A stretch of 64,000 nucleotides of DNA from Streptomyces sp. NBC_01233 (GCF_035989305.1 NZ_CP108514.1:8784501-8848500); one strand, 5' to 3'. Shown: positions 8,875-18,248, counted from the first letter of the stretch. Numbers and translations are program-made. Notes: a model not told the origin generated them from the letters alone.

Positions 8875-9824
8875 GCGGCTACAGCACCGCCGAGCGGCGC
8901 AGGCCGTCCCGGCGGACGACGGCGGTCCGTCCCGTCCCGTCCCCGTCCCCGTCCGCGCCGGGGTCCGCGCCCGGACGGCGTCGCGGGGGCCGGCTCTCGC
9001 GCCTGCTGGGCAGCTCCGTCGTCCAGGGCGCCCTGATCCTGGTCGCCCTCGTGTGGATCACGCCGCTGGCGGGCCTGCTCCTGTCCTCCATGCGCTCCGA
9101 GCAGGACAACGCGACCGAAGGCTGGTGGACCGCGCTCACCGATCCGTCCCAGCTGTCCCTGGACAACTACAGCGCCCTGCTGAAGGATTCCGGCATCGGG
9201 GCGGCCTTCTGGAACACCGTCCTGATCTCCGTGCCCACCACCGTCCTGGTGGTCGCCATCGCGGCACTCGCCGGATACGCCTTCGCGTGGCTGGAATTCC
9301 CCGGCCGGGACGGCGTCTTCCTCGTGGTCGTCGGGCTCCTCGTGGTACCCGTGCAGATCGGGCTGCTGCCCGTGGCCAAACTCTTCGGCGCGGTGGGCCT
9401 GTTCGGGACGATCGCGGGCGTCGTCCTCTTCCACGTCGCCTACGGACTGCCGTTCGCGATCTTCCTCCTGCGCAACTACTTCGCCGAGATTCCGCGGGAA
9501 ATGCTGGAAGCCGCCCGGATGGACGGCGGCAGTGAGTGGCGGATCTTCTCCCGGCTCGTGCTGCCGCTCGGCCGGCCGGCCATCGCGAGCCTGGCCATCT
9601 TCCAGTTCCTCTGGGTCTGGAACGACATGCTCGTGGCGCTGCTGTTCGCGGACAGCGAGTCCCAGCCGCTCACCGTCGCGCTGCAGTCCCAGATGCGGCA
9701 GTTCGGAAGCAACATCGGCGTCCTCGCACCCGGGGCGTTCCTGTCCCTGGTGGTCCCGCTGATCGTCTTCTTCGCGTTCCAGCGCCACTTCGTCCAGGGC
9801 GTGATGGCGGGCTCGGTGAAATAG
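8871..9824 (+). CDS. Sugar ABC permease (MalG/AglG type)
   Basis: This 317-residue second membrane subunit has six predicted helices and the EAA loop EAARMDGGSEWRIFSRLVLPL near residue 220. The ATG at 8871 overlaps the TGA of the first permease, so the pair is translationally coupled. I see no ATP-binding gene in the operon. In Streptomyces a shared ATPase, MsiK, serves several such sugar transporters, and that is the likely energy source here (family knowledge, not seen in this window). Confidence 0.92.
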   Translation: MSGYSTAERRRPSRRTTAVRPVPSPSPSAPGSAPGRRRGGRLSRLLGSSVVQGALILVALVWITPLAGLLLSSMRSEQDNATEGWWTALTDPSQLSLDNYSALLKDSGIGAAFWNTVLISVPTTVLVVAIAALAGYAFAWLEFPGRDGVFLVVVGLLVVPVQIGLLPVAKLFGAVGLFGTIAGVVLFHVAYGLPFAIFLLRNYFAEIPREMLEAARMDGGSEWRIFSRLVLPLGRPAIASLAIFQFLWVWNDMLVALLFADSESQPLTVALQSQMRQFGSNIGVLAPGAFLSLVVPLIVFFAFQRHFVQGVMAGSVK

Positions 9825-9843
9825 CCGCCCCGCCTTCTCCCCG

Positions 9844-9901
9844 GGCGCAGGCCCTGCTGTCGGTGTCTCCTCCGCGGGACACCGACAGCAGGGCCTGCGC
9901 C
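9844..9901 (+). terminator. Strong terminator of the alpha-glucoside operon
   Basis: A perfect 24-bp stem (left arm 9844-9867, right arm 9878-9901) with a 10-base loop begins about 20 bases after the second permease. It is one of the longest perfect hairpins in the window. Confidence 0.88.
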
Positions 9902-9961
9902 GTCTCCGTGTTTCGTACCGTCCCTGCAGCGGTGTGGGACGGCGAGGGGACCGCCATGGAC

Positions 9962-10860
9962 TCAGCGGTCCCAGAGCTCGGACGACAGCTGCTTGAGCTG
10001 CAACACGGGCCGTTGGAGTGACGGGTCGACGGAGGAGTAGAGGCTGACCCGGAAGGCCCAGGCCCCGCCCTGCGTTGCGGGCTGCTCGCGCTCGCTCCAC
10101 TCGACGAGCGCCTGCGTGAGGGTCGGGACCGTCGTCGTGCCGGGTCACGAACAGCTCCGGCAGTCCGAGCGTGATGTCGGTAGCCTCCAGCACCGGCCCC
10201 AGCTGCGGCGCGACGTACGAACGGCCGACGACCAGCGTCTCGGTGAACACGGGGACAGGGTCCGACGACACCCCGACCGCCGGACCGGCGAGCGCCTGCA
10301 CGACGACCGTGGTGGAGGTGTCCGTGATCTCCACCGGCCGGCTGCCGGAGGTCGCCGTCGTGTCGAAGAGCGTGGTCAGGGTTTCGTCGACGACCGTGCT
10401 GACCCGGTACCCGTCGACGAGCGGCGAGGTCAGCGCGTCCCAGGACACGCGCAGACCACCGACGCGACGGCCGGGGCGGCCGGCACGACCGGGGCCGTCA
10501 CCACCGGGCCGGCCGAGCGCCCGGCCCGCCCGCGGACCGACACCGCGTAGGCCGCCCCGCGCGGCAGTGGCCCGGGAACGGCGAGCGACAACGTCGGCGC
10601 GGGGCTCAGGGTCTCCCGGCGGACCGGCACACCGTCGCGGAACAGGACGGCGTCGTACACGGTGGGTGCGAAATCCGGCGGCTCCACGTCCATCGAGACC
10701 CTCGCGCCGTCCGACGTCACCGAGGTGACGTCCGACAGCGCCGGCCGGATCCGGAGTGGGGGCGACGGCGGCCCGGATCCCGCCTTGTTGACGACCCGCA
10801 CAGCACCCTTGTCGGCATCATCCGAGAACCTGCCCCAAGGTTGTTTGTAGCAGTCAGGCA
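9962..10860 (-). pseudogene. Decayed fibronectin-type-III protein fragment
   Basis: The minus strand reads as the C-terminal part of a protein with fibronectin-III-like repeats, but in three pieces. Piece one (about 10860-10450) contains ...SPPLRIRPALSDVTSVTSDG... and ends near PAVASV. The frame then shifts and continues as LRVSWDALTSPLVDGYRVST (from about 10448), a clear FnIII strand pattern. Near 10140 the frame shifts again and runs as TVPTLTQALVEWSEREQPA... to a TGA at 9962. Two frameshifts and no proper start show it is not functional. The parent protein is unknown. Confidence 0.7.
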
Positions 10861-11660
10861 TATCCAGACCATCGCGACGGCAGGCCGTGTCCCACAACCG
10901 GCCATGCACTCCGCTCGGCCGGAGCAGCGGCGAGAGCGGGGGCGGAATCCGACAGGTCGCCTCGGTCCCCCGAGGTCCTGGAAGACTTGGCGAAAGCTGA
11001 CCGAATATGCGAATCGTCGTAGGCTCCGGCGAACGCCCTTGACCTGCGGAAGCGGGCTGGAGCAACTGCTTGTAGGCGATCACGTGGTCGGGGTTCGCAG
11101 GCTTCCAGTCGGCCCGGCCGCCGAGCTGATGCGGCACCTTGTGCCAGGCGATGGAGACGCCGAGGGGGTCGGGACGGTGTCCTCGTCCTTGAGTTCCTTG
11201 TGCAACTGGACCGCGCCCTCGCCTCAGGTCGCGAGGTCGACGAGCCGGTGCAGGGCCCGCAGTCCGGGTATCGCGTCTCGGTCCGCGAGGTTCGAGCCCG
11301 TGCCGGTCGCGCGCAGCATTTCCCGCGCACCCGTGCGCTCGGAGGAATTCCAGGTGCCGGTCGCGACCGCCTCCACCGCGTCCGCCGCCCGGCCGCTCGC
11401 CGTCAGCGCGCGGAGCGCGGTCGCCGCCTCCGAAGCCTGCTGCCCGTAGGCGAACTCGACGTAGCCGTACGTAGCCGTAGCGCGCGAAGGGACGGGTGTC
11501 GAGCAGGCTCAGGATCCGTTCGCGGACGACACCGATGTCCTCTCCGGCGGTTGCCGCCCGCAGTTCCGGGCGGCGGCGCAGATCGTGGTCTTCGGCCAGG
11601 TGCCCCTGAGGGTGTGCCGGTGCGATGGCCGCCACGGTGGTGGACGGGAGGCACGCCGCG
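10860..11660 (-). pseudogene. Mosaic of decayed fragments (SWIM-associated protein, flavin amine oxidase)
   Basis: Reading the minus strand from 11590, there is ELRAATAGEDIGVVRERILSLLDTRPFARYGYV, which closely matches the protein fragment at 21651-23060. A frameshift near 11470 continues it as EFAYGQQASEAATALRALTASGRAADAVEA, then a deletion leads to TGTWNSSERTGAREML, again matching the other copy much further along. Below it (11053-11164) the frame IAWHKVPHQLGGRADW resembles the C-terminal part of flavin monoamine oxidases. None of these pieces forms an intact gene. Confidence 0.65.
10974..11049 (+). repeat. Copy of the panD upstream segment
   Basis: About 75 bases here are roughly 80 percent identical by eye to 59444-59519, just before panD, including AAAGCTGACCGAA, GCGAATCGT and CGCCCTTGACCTGCG. 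Here no panD gene follows; the segment lies within fragments. Confidence 0.7.
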
Positions 11661-11874
11661 ATCAGCGCCACGCACGGCCCAGCAGACCGACGCCGAGGGG
11701 GTCGTCGTCAGGTGAGCGAATAGTTCTCGCCGAGAGGAAAGCAGAGCGCCATGAATGATTCACGAATGCTCGGTTGAGGTCATAAAGCGATCACTGATGG
11801 GACTTTTCATCGGATGATCGGCCCACCTGGATACAGTGTGATTACCGGGCTGGCATATGTAGTTCCCAGTTTCG

Positions 11875-12828
11875 GTGTCCACGGCGAGAGCGGCTGATTG
11901 CAGGGACATGCCAGAGTTTGATGTACCGGCACCACGCCGAAAACCATCAAGAGTGACGGGGCTTGATCTGGCCAGGGCGCTCACCGAGATGTCGCAGGAC
12001 CGGCTCTCCGGGGCGCTGATGGTGTCGGGGGAACCTGGAGGATCCTTCCACCTTCGGTGTGGTGCCCTCGTCGAAGTGGCTTCACCCGGGGCCCCCGGAG
12101 TCGAGATCCTACTCCTGCGATCGGGCCGGGTGAGTGAGGCCGACTGGGTGTCGGTCACCCGGTCGTGTGCGGCGGATGGTCGCGTCGGGGCCGTGCTGAT
12201 CGCCCAGGACCTGGTCGGCAGTGCGGAACTGCAGCTGATGTGTGTGATGGCCGCGCTGGACGGAGCACTGGCTGTCGGGATGGGGCGGATCGACGACTTC
12301 ACCTTTGAGCAGGATGCCCGCACCTGCCGCCTGGCTGCTCCGGACGGCATTGAACCGGAATGGCTGGTGGAGGAAGCGGGAAGGCGGATTCGGGTCCTCG
12401 GCGCTCTTGCGCAGTACCTCTCCCCGTTCCGAAGTCGGCTTGCCCGGACCCATGCCGGCTCAGCATGGCTCGCGAACACGGCCACGGGTGAGCGCAGGGA
12501 GATCCTGCTGAGGGCCAACGGCCGGCGCAGCGTTCGGGACATCGCCTTCCTGCTCGGCCGGAGCCTGTACGCCGTCACCGTCGAGGTCTCGCGCCTGATG
12601 AGCGAAGGCCTGCTGGAGACGGTGGTACCGGCCGATGTCCAAAGCCTTGAAGTACCGTCCCCGCCTCCCGCTCCCGTCGGTGGCCAGCCCGCGCAGAGGC
12701 AGCTGCCGCAACGCCTCCCTGGTGCCAGTGGCATCACCGACGTGCTGCCGCTGAGGCCTGTGGCCGAGCGCTGGCGGCCCCCGCAGACGTACCTCGCGAA
12801 GCACCGGGCCCGCGGTGGAAATCCTTGA
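11875..12828 (+). CDS. DUF4388/winged-helix regulator-like protein
   Basis: This 317-residue protein has an N-terminal region (about residues 25-150) with the pattern of DUF4388-type domains (LARALTEMSQDRLSGALMVSG opening), then a C-terminal winged-helix-like part (GRRSVRDIAFLLGRSLYAVTVEVSRLMSEGLLETV, residues about 220-260) and a proline-rich tail. It could bind DNA or act as an adaptor. It is followed by two roadblock/LC7 genes with short gaps. The GTG at 11875 lacks a good ribosome binding site; the ATG at 11908 has AGGGA only 1 base away, so the start is unsure. Confidence 0.72.
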   Translation: MSTARAADCRDMPEFDVPAPRRKPSRVTGLDLARALTEMSQDRLSGALMVSGEPGGSFHLRCGALVEVASPGAPGVEILLLRSGRVSEADWVSVTRSCAADGRVGAVLIAQDLVGSAELQLMCVMAALDGALAVGMGRIDDFTFEQDARTCRLAAPDGIEPEWLVEEAGRRIRVLGALAQYLSPFRSRLARTHAGSAWLANTATGERREILLRANGRRSVRDIAFLLGRSLYAVTVEVSRLMSEGLLETVVPADVQSLEVPSPPPAPVGGQPAQRQLPQRLPGASGITDVLPLRPVAERWRPPQTYLAKHRARGGNP

Positions 12829-12868
12829 ACCCTCCAACAGGTAACACGTCGAGCACAACAGGAGAATC

Positions 12869-13267
12869 GTGACAACCAGGAATGCGCAGCTCGTCACCGA
12901 GCTGCGGGAGCTGCGGGACCGGGTCGTCGGCGTCACCGACGTCGTGGTGGCCTCCGCCGACGGTCTGCTGATCACGGCCGAGATCGACGACGTCGTGGAT
13001 CCGGAGTGCCTGGCCGCGCTCACCGCGGCGACCCTCAGTATCGCCCGCCGCGCCGGGGCCCTGACGAGCAAGGGGCTGCTCCACCACACCGTGTCGCGGT
13101 ACACCGACGGCTACCTCGTCGCCCATGCCGTCGGAGACATGGCCCTGATCGGGGTGCTCGGCGACACGGGCCTGGACATCGGGCGCCTCAACGCCGAGAC
13201 GCAGGCCTCCCTACAGCGCCTGAGCGCGCTGCTCACCTCGGCGGACACGCAATCCGCGGGCAGCTGA
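12869..13267 (+). CDS. Roadblock/LC7 domain protein (first)
   Basis: This 132-residue protein is a single roadblock/LC7 domain of the MglB/CvnB type, which binds and regulates small Ras-like GTPases. Typical features are VVGVTDVVVASADGLLITAE at the start and the hydrophobic beta strands that follow. The GTG start follows GGAGA by 4 bases. It is 41 bases after the DUF4388 gene. No GTPase gene lies in this cluster, unlike the four-gene conservons of Streptomyces. Confidence 0.85.
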   Translation: MTTRNAQLVTELRELRDRVVGVTDVVVASADGLLITAEIDDVVDPECLAALTAATLSIARRAGALTSKGLLHHTVSRYTDGYLVAHAVGDMALIGVLGDTGLDIGRLNAETQASLQRLSALLTSADTQSAGS

Positions 13268-13308
13268 TCGGTGCGCTGGAACAAGAACACTGTCAACGAA
13301 GGAGCACG

Positions 13309-13746
13309 ATGAGCGGCGCAAAAGCACAAGGGCACCAGAGCATGTCCGAGCAGGTCGCAAGCCTGGTCAAGAGGTTGCGTGCGGAGGTTCCCGACTGTGT
13401 GGCTGCGGGAGTCATCGACATGTCGACCGGCATGCTGCTGTCCGTGGAGACCGTCGACTCCCACCCGGCGGAAGTCCTCGACATGCTGGCGGCGGCGACA
13501 CTGGACCTCTTCCAGGGCCGCAACGTGGTGATGATCGAAGGGATCTTCAAGGAGCGCCGCGGGATCGTGAGCGACCGCCACTACTTCCAGGAGATCCTGG
13601 TCAACAGCGACAACCTGACCCACCTCTTCCTGCGGATCGACAGCGCCGACGAAGTGGTCGCCGTGGTCGTGTGCCGCAAGACCGTGAATGTGGGCATGCT
13701 CTTCGCGCAGGCCCGCCGGGTCCTGAGGGAACACGGACATCTGTAG
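13309..13746 (+). CDS. Roadblock/LC7 domain protein (second)
   Basis: This 145-residue protein also looks like a roadblock/LC7 domain but is diverged from the first: VASLVKRLRAEVPDCVAAGVIDMSTGMLL is the characteristic first helix and strand, followed by FQEILVNSDNLTHLFLRI and VVAVVVCRKTVNVGMLFAQAR. The ATG at 13309 follows AAGGAGC. It likely pairs with the protein before it as a heterodimer, as both come from one transcript. The function is inferred from fold pattern only. Confidence 0.8.
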   Translation: MSGAKAQGHQSMSEQVASLVKRLRAEVPDCVAAGVIDMSTGMLLSVETVDSHPAEVLDMLAAATLDLFQGRNVVMIEGIFKERRGIVSDRHYFQEILVNSDNLTHLFLRIDSADEVVAVVVCRKTVNVGMLFAQARRVLREHGHL

Positions 13747-13749
13747 GTC

Positions 13750-13883
13750 GTGCCACGGGCGACGTCCCCCGGTGCCCCTGCCCTCGTTGTCGGTGACGAC
13801 CGCGACGTGAATGGTGTCGGCATGGGAGTCCACACCGCCGAACACCCGCCGGCCGCCGTCCTCACCGTGCCCGTTGCCGTCAT
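13750..13883 (-). pseudogene. IS110-family transposase N-terminal remnant
   Basis: The minus strand reads GRRVFGGVDSHADTIHVAVVTDNEG, the N-terminal catalytic DxH region of IS110-family transposases, followed within 15 residues by unrelated sequence at the end of the roadblock gene. Only about 35 codons remain. Confidence 0.65.
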
Positions 13884-14342
13884 GCCGGAGGCGCCTTCCT
13901 AGCCGGAGGTGACACCGGCCAGGTGGGGCGTACAGGACATTGAGGGGGCTTCTGGTCAAGCTCCCATCAGGTCATGTTCCACCTGGCCGGCGGGGCGAGT
14001 GCCTCCGGCTGCGCGTCCGCGATCCGGTTCCCCAGCGGCGTCTCCCAGGCACGGCCACCGGCCACGTCGGCGGCGCTGCCCATGCGGTACCAGCCACCGT
14101 CCAGCCGGATCTCACGCGGGCCGGCGGGCGCCGCGCCGGCTGTTCGGCCGGCCGTGTCGAGGCCATGGACGGCTCTGACTCGCCGGGCACCCCCTTACGG
14201 CGGCCGGGGGTGCCGCAGGAGGGAGCGTCTCGCGTCATGTGCTCGGCTTCTCTGTTTCCTGGTGGCCGGAGTAGGCGCCAGGGCATGACCGGTAGCCGGA
14301 ATCTCGGCGGACCGCCCCGGACCCGCGGTGTTCGCCGGTGGG
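13884..14342. other. No intact gene; possible minus-strand 3' fragment
   Basis: The minus strand frame ending with TGA near 13962 reads REIRLDGGWYRMGSAADVAG and continues for about 30 residues with coding-like composition, but it has no start that I can support. I do not recognise it. Nothing else is supported in the stretch. Confidence 0.35.
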
Positions 14343-15152
14343 CTACATTCCGGGCGCGTTGCGGCCGGAGCCGGAGCCGGTGGTGAGAAGGGCGGGCAGG
14401 TCGGCGAAGGAGTCGAGGACGTGGTCGGGGGTTCCGGAGGCGGCGCGGTGCGTCTCGGGGAGGTACTTGCCTGTCCTCACCAGGACGCCGGCGATGCCGC
14501 AGTGCTGGGCTGCCAGCACGTCCGACTCGATGTCGTCGCCGATCATCAGCGCTTCGGAAGCATCGGCGCCGAGGTGGGTGAGGGCGCTCGCGAAGAACGC
14601 GGGCGCCGGCTTGCCCGTCACCTCCGCCTCCGTGCGGGCGGCCTTCTCGAGGCCTTCGAGGTACGCCCCGGTGTCCAGGTCGAGGCCGCCCTCCGTACGC
14701 CAGTACAGGTTGCGGTGCATGGACACCAACCGGGCCCCGCGCTGTAGTTGGTGGAAGACGCGGTTGAGGGCCTCGTAGCCGAACTCGGGGCCCGCGCCGC
14801 CGAGCACGACCACGTCCGCGTCCCCGTCGTCGACGAGGGTGACTCCCGTCAGGTCGTCCCGTACGTCGCCGCTGTTGAGCAGGAGGCAGCGGGCGCCGGG
14901 ACAGTGCTCGCGCAGGTACGCCGCCGTAGCGGCCGGAGCCGTCAGGATATCTCCGGCACCGACGGGGAAGCCCAGGCCGGCCAGGCGCGCGGCGATGGCG
15001 GCACGTGTGCGGGAGGTGTTGTTGGTGACCAGTGCGAGACGGAGGCCGGCGGCGCGCAGTCGCTCCATGGCGGCGACCGTTCCGGGCAGGGGCTTCCAGG
15101 AGACGGTGAGGACGCCGTCGATGTCGATCAGGACCGCACGGATTCGCTCCAC
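14343..15152 (-). CDS. HAD-IIA family phosphatase (NagD-like)
   Basis: This enzyme of about 269 residues belongs to the HAD superfamily, subfamily IIA, which removes phosphate from small molecules such as phosphoglycolate or nucleoside monophosphates. Motif I is LIDIDGVLTVS, motif II is VTNNTS, the lysine motif is in GKPAPAFF and motif IV is MIGDDIESDV. I prefer the GTG at 15152, directly before the first motif; a GTG at 15242 would add 30 residues with no family match. It stands alone among fragments. The substrate is unknown. Confidence 0.87.
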   Translation of the reverse strand: MERIRAVLIDIDGVLTVSWKPLPGTVAAMERLRAAGLRLALVTNNTSRTRAAIAARLAGLGFPVGAGDILTAPAATAAYLREHCPGARCLLLNSGDVRDDLTGVTLVDDGDADVVVLGGAGPEFGYEALNRVFHQLQRGARLVSMHRNLYWRTEGGLDLDTGAYLEGLEKAARTEAEVTGKPAPAFFASALTHLGADASEALMIGDDIESDVLAAQHCGIAGVLVRTGKYLPETHRAASGTPDHVLDSFADLPALLTTGSGSGRNAPGM

Positions 15153-15242
15153 GGAGCCGACGGTAGCCGAGATCCACAGCGGCTGTCCGACGGTAACAGA
15201 TCGGGGCAAACTGGGCATGACCGGGCCGGTGACCTGCGGCAC

Positions 15243-16162
15243 CCATTGCCGCAGGTCACCGACCCGCTCCAGTGCCAGGAGCCCCGAAAGTCCTCATCTT
15301 TCGGCCCTGTGGCCCTGTGGCCCTATGGCCCTGATGTGCCCGTGGTCAGGATGTGATCGAGTGACGGGTCCAAGCCTGCGACCGCACCAAGCCGTCTGGG
15401 CGCGGGATGCCAGCGGGGTGTGTGGCGGAATGTGACGGCTGCGGCGGCCGTGAGGGCAGCGAGCTGTCCCGGTCCGACGAGGAGTGCGCCGAGTTCGTCG
15501 AAAATCAGTGGTGCTCTTGCCGGATCCGTTCCCCCCGACCAGGTCGACCACCTCACCCGGGGCCTGCGCCAGGTCGACGCCGTTCGGCACCCGCACCCGG
15601 CGTCGGGCGGGCCACGGACCGCGCCGGTACGCCTTCTCGGTGCCGGATGCCGTCGGCACCGTGCGGCGGCGTGCGGCTCGTCTTCGGAGGCCCTCCTCCA
15701 TGCGCAGGTCTTCCTTGGCCGGGCCGCAGCCCGCTGCGGGCCATGGCCATCGACGCCTCCCCCTTCGACCGGGCTGCAGATGCGGCCGCATCGCGTCCAT
15801 GCCGGTTCCCGGGCGGAACGGCTGCGTGAGACTGGTGGCCGGGCTGGGGGCGACCCCGAAGTCGGAGCGCCGCAAGGACGTCTGGGACCTGTATGTCTGC
15901 ACCGCGCACGGCGGCACCCTGGACTTCACCGGCGGCCCGTAAAGCCGTCTGCGGGAGGTCGGTGAAATCTGAGCCCATGACCAGCCGCGCCGACGCGATG
16001 CCCGGTCCCAGACCGTCCGGCAGCCGTATGCGACGGCCAGGTTCCAGCGGGCGGCCGCCACCAGGGCCTAAAGGCCGGCTGGGTATTCCGGTTGAGTGAG
16101 GTCAAGAGGTGACTGCGGCGTGGTGGAGCGGTTTCGACGGGCAGGCCGGATAGAGGTCTGCC
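15243..16162. other. Gene-poor stretch with an ABC ATPase fragment
   Basis: No intact gene is supported in this 920-base stretch. On the minus strand (about 15701 to 15510) a frame starting MEEGLRRRAARRRTVP reaches VDLVGGNGSGKST, a Walker A motif, and then breaks by frameshift; this is a 5' fragment of an ABC ATPase gene. On the plus strand the frame ending at 15942 (SERRKDVWDLYVCTAHGG) looks partly coding but is not recognised. Confidence 0.5.
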
Positions 16163-17692
16163 GTGACCACGTTCCGTCTGCGCCGACGTCCCGCTCTCCT
16201 CGCCCTGGCCGCCGCTGTGCTCCTGGCCGCCCCGACCGCGATGGCAGCCACGCCACAAGCGCCCTCTCGCGGCGCCCTCTCCCTCTCGGAAACCCCGGCC
16301 TCGGCCGACGGGCACCCCTCACCGCCACCCGACACCGGCCGGCAGGTGGAGCGGTTCAAGCACCAACTGGCCGGATCCGGCTACGTATCGCAGTCGGGAA
16401 CAGAGGCGGTCTTCGACCTGAACCGCAGGTACTGCGAAGGCGCCGTCTTCAGCGCCATGTGGCCCAACCCTCAGTCGCCCTACATCGTCACCGGCATGCC
16501 GGAGGTCCCCGGGCAGACACCCAACACCAACCCGCCCGCGACGTGGCGCCTGAGGCAGGACGAGGCCGTTGTCCTGATCGGCACGACCCCGCCGCCGGAG
16601 GAGTACTTCTCCTTCGACCTCACCATGCTGAAGGGCGCTCTGCCCACCGGCCCGCTCCTGTGGACCTCCGTGGGTGACCCGATCAACAACAAGACCGTAC
16701 GCACACAGGGCGGGACTCCGTACAACCGGCCGTTCGCCCTGGTGATCACCGGTAACGAGCGCACCCGGACCGAAGTGAACCGGATGCTGGAGGCCTCCGG
16801 GCTGGGTGCCGAGACGAACAACATGACGATCCCTCCGGCCATGTACCGGCTCGGCCTCGACCAGGATGCCGACCAGTTCCTGCTCGGCATCCGCACAATC
16901 GTGCCCGAGCCCGGCTTCGAGCAGGCGCTCGACGACTACCGTGCCACCCCTCCGATCCAGGCCTTCCGGGTAAGGCCGCAGGGTGAGTCCGGGGACGGGA
17001 CGAGGCCGGTGTACGCACCCGATCCGCTGCCCGTCCCCCGGCTGCGCGTCTCCGGGACCGGGGCCACCGAACTCAACCTCAACCCCACTCTGCAGCTGCT
17101 GCGCCAGCGCATCGTCGAGGCACACCCGGGCTATGAGGTGCACGACGAAGTGGTCGAGCGCGGCTTCGAGGAGTCCAATCCGGGGCTGCAGGACAATTTG
17201 GTGATCGATCCGCCCACTACCGGGGTGGGCGCCCTGTCCAACGACGCCGACGACCCGATCACCCGGAACTTCACCCTGCCGGACGGTTCCTTCGTCGTCG
17301 CGTACGGCACGAACCACGTGGCCACCCGCCAGGCGGCCTACTCGAGCATCACCCTCTACGCCGACGCCAAGGCCTCCGTCTCCGTGGCCGCCGAGCACAA
17401 CCGTCAACTGCATGGCAGCGCTGGTGACTTCATTCCCGACCAGCCGAACGCGGACAAGTTCTACGCCTGGACCTTCAGTCGCGCCGCCGATACCGGACCG
17501 GCCGGACCGCACGTCACCACACTCCCGCCCACCAGCACCGACTTCTGCGCGCAGTACGGCACCGACCGGCCCGTCGACATGAGCACACTCCGGTTCGTGG
17601 CCCGCGCCTACATGCAACCCGCAACCCTCACCCGCCCCGCCCTCTCCTCACTGCTCCTGGACCGGCTGCTCATCTTCACCCCGAAGCGGTAA
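16163..17692 (+). CDS. Secreted protein of unknown function
   Basis: This 509-residue protein has a clear Sec signal: arginine-rich start, hydrophobic run (residues about 9-27) and an AMA-A cleavage site near residue 28. The mature part is hydrophilic, without membrane segments or a lipobox, and has two cysteines widely spaced (near residues 94 and 460) that could form a disulfide. I do not recognise a domain. GTG start with a weak ribosome binding site (GAGG). It is flanked by gene-poor DNA on both sides, so it is a single-gene unit. Confidence 0.8.
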   Translation: MTTFRLRRRPALLALAAAVLLAAPTAMAATPQAPSRGALSLSETPASADGHPSPPPDTGRQVERFKHQLAGSGYVSQSGTEAVFDLNRRYCEGAVFSAMWPNPQSPYIVTGMPEVPGQTPNTNPPATWRLRQDEAVVLIGTTPPPEEYFSFDLTMLKGALPTGPLLWTSVGDPINNKTVRTQGGTPYNRPFALVITGNERTRTEVNRMLEASGLGAETNNMTIPPAMYRLGLDQDADQFLLGIRTIVPEPGFEQALDDYRATPPIQAFRVRPQGESGDGTRPVYAPDPLPVPRLRVSGTGATELNLNPTLQLLRQRIVEAHPGYEVHDEVVERGFEESNPGLQDNLVIDPPTTGVGALSNDADDPITRNFTLPDGSFVVAYGTNHVATRQAAYSSITLYADAKASVSVAAEHNRQLHGSAGDFIPDQPNADKFYAWTFSRAADTGPAGPHVTTLPPTSTDFCAQYGTDRPVDMSTLRFVARAYMQPATLTRPALSSLLLDRLLIFTPKR

Positions 17693-18222
17693 TCCTGTCG
17701 GCGTACCGCGAACGTGGCCCGGCGGTCGAGCAAGGGTCCCGAGGGGGTGATCTCCCCGCGGCAGGAACATGAAGGCAGGGCCTCCCGAACAGCCCGTGGG
17801 TGTCGAATCCATCCGAGCACCACGCGGCCGACCGGTCAGGGCGTGAACGGCGGTATCCGTCGGACATGGCCGACGCCGAGCGGCCGAGGTCCGCACCGCG
17901 CTGCCGGCGCCGGCCTGGCTTCAGGGTCGGGGAGAGCCGCCGGAGGTCATTGCACCGGCAGCGCGGGCTGTGTATGCGCTGACCTGCCGCGGCGAAGAGG
18001 TGACCACAGCTGCGACGGGGCTCGGCGGCGGCTACCGGAAACCCTTTCGCGTCCCGAAGGCGCATGTCTGCGGGGCGGCATGGGCTGCGGCTGCGCTGTT
18101 CCGTCCGGTCACCGGTCGGAGTCTGTCGTCAGGACACCGCCCCGCGCGCCCACGCCGCCGGGTCGGGATCCTCCCTTGAAGTATTGACCGCCCTCTGCCG
18201 CGAGCCTACGTTGACGGCACAT
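17693..18222. other. Long intergenic stretch before the GH81 gene
   Basis: No convincing gene is seen in these 530 bases on either strand. The last 40 bases contain TTGACC (18184) and TTGACG (18211) as possible -35 elements for the GH81 gene. Confidence 0.5.
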
Positions 18223-18236
18223 TGAGAGCGCTCTCA
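18223..18236. promoter_or_regulatory. LacI/CebR-type operator
   Basis: The perfect 14-bp palindrome TGAGAGCGCTCTCA lies 12 bases before the GH81 start. LacI-family sugar repressors of Streptomyces such as CebR bind palindromes of the form TGGGAGCGCTCCCA, so this is very likely the operator through which oligosaccharides (here probably laminari-oligosaccharides) control the gene. Confidence 0.8.
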
Positions 18237-18248
18237 GGGAGGCTGTGC

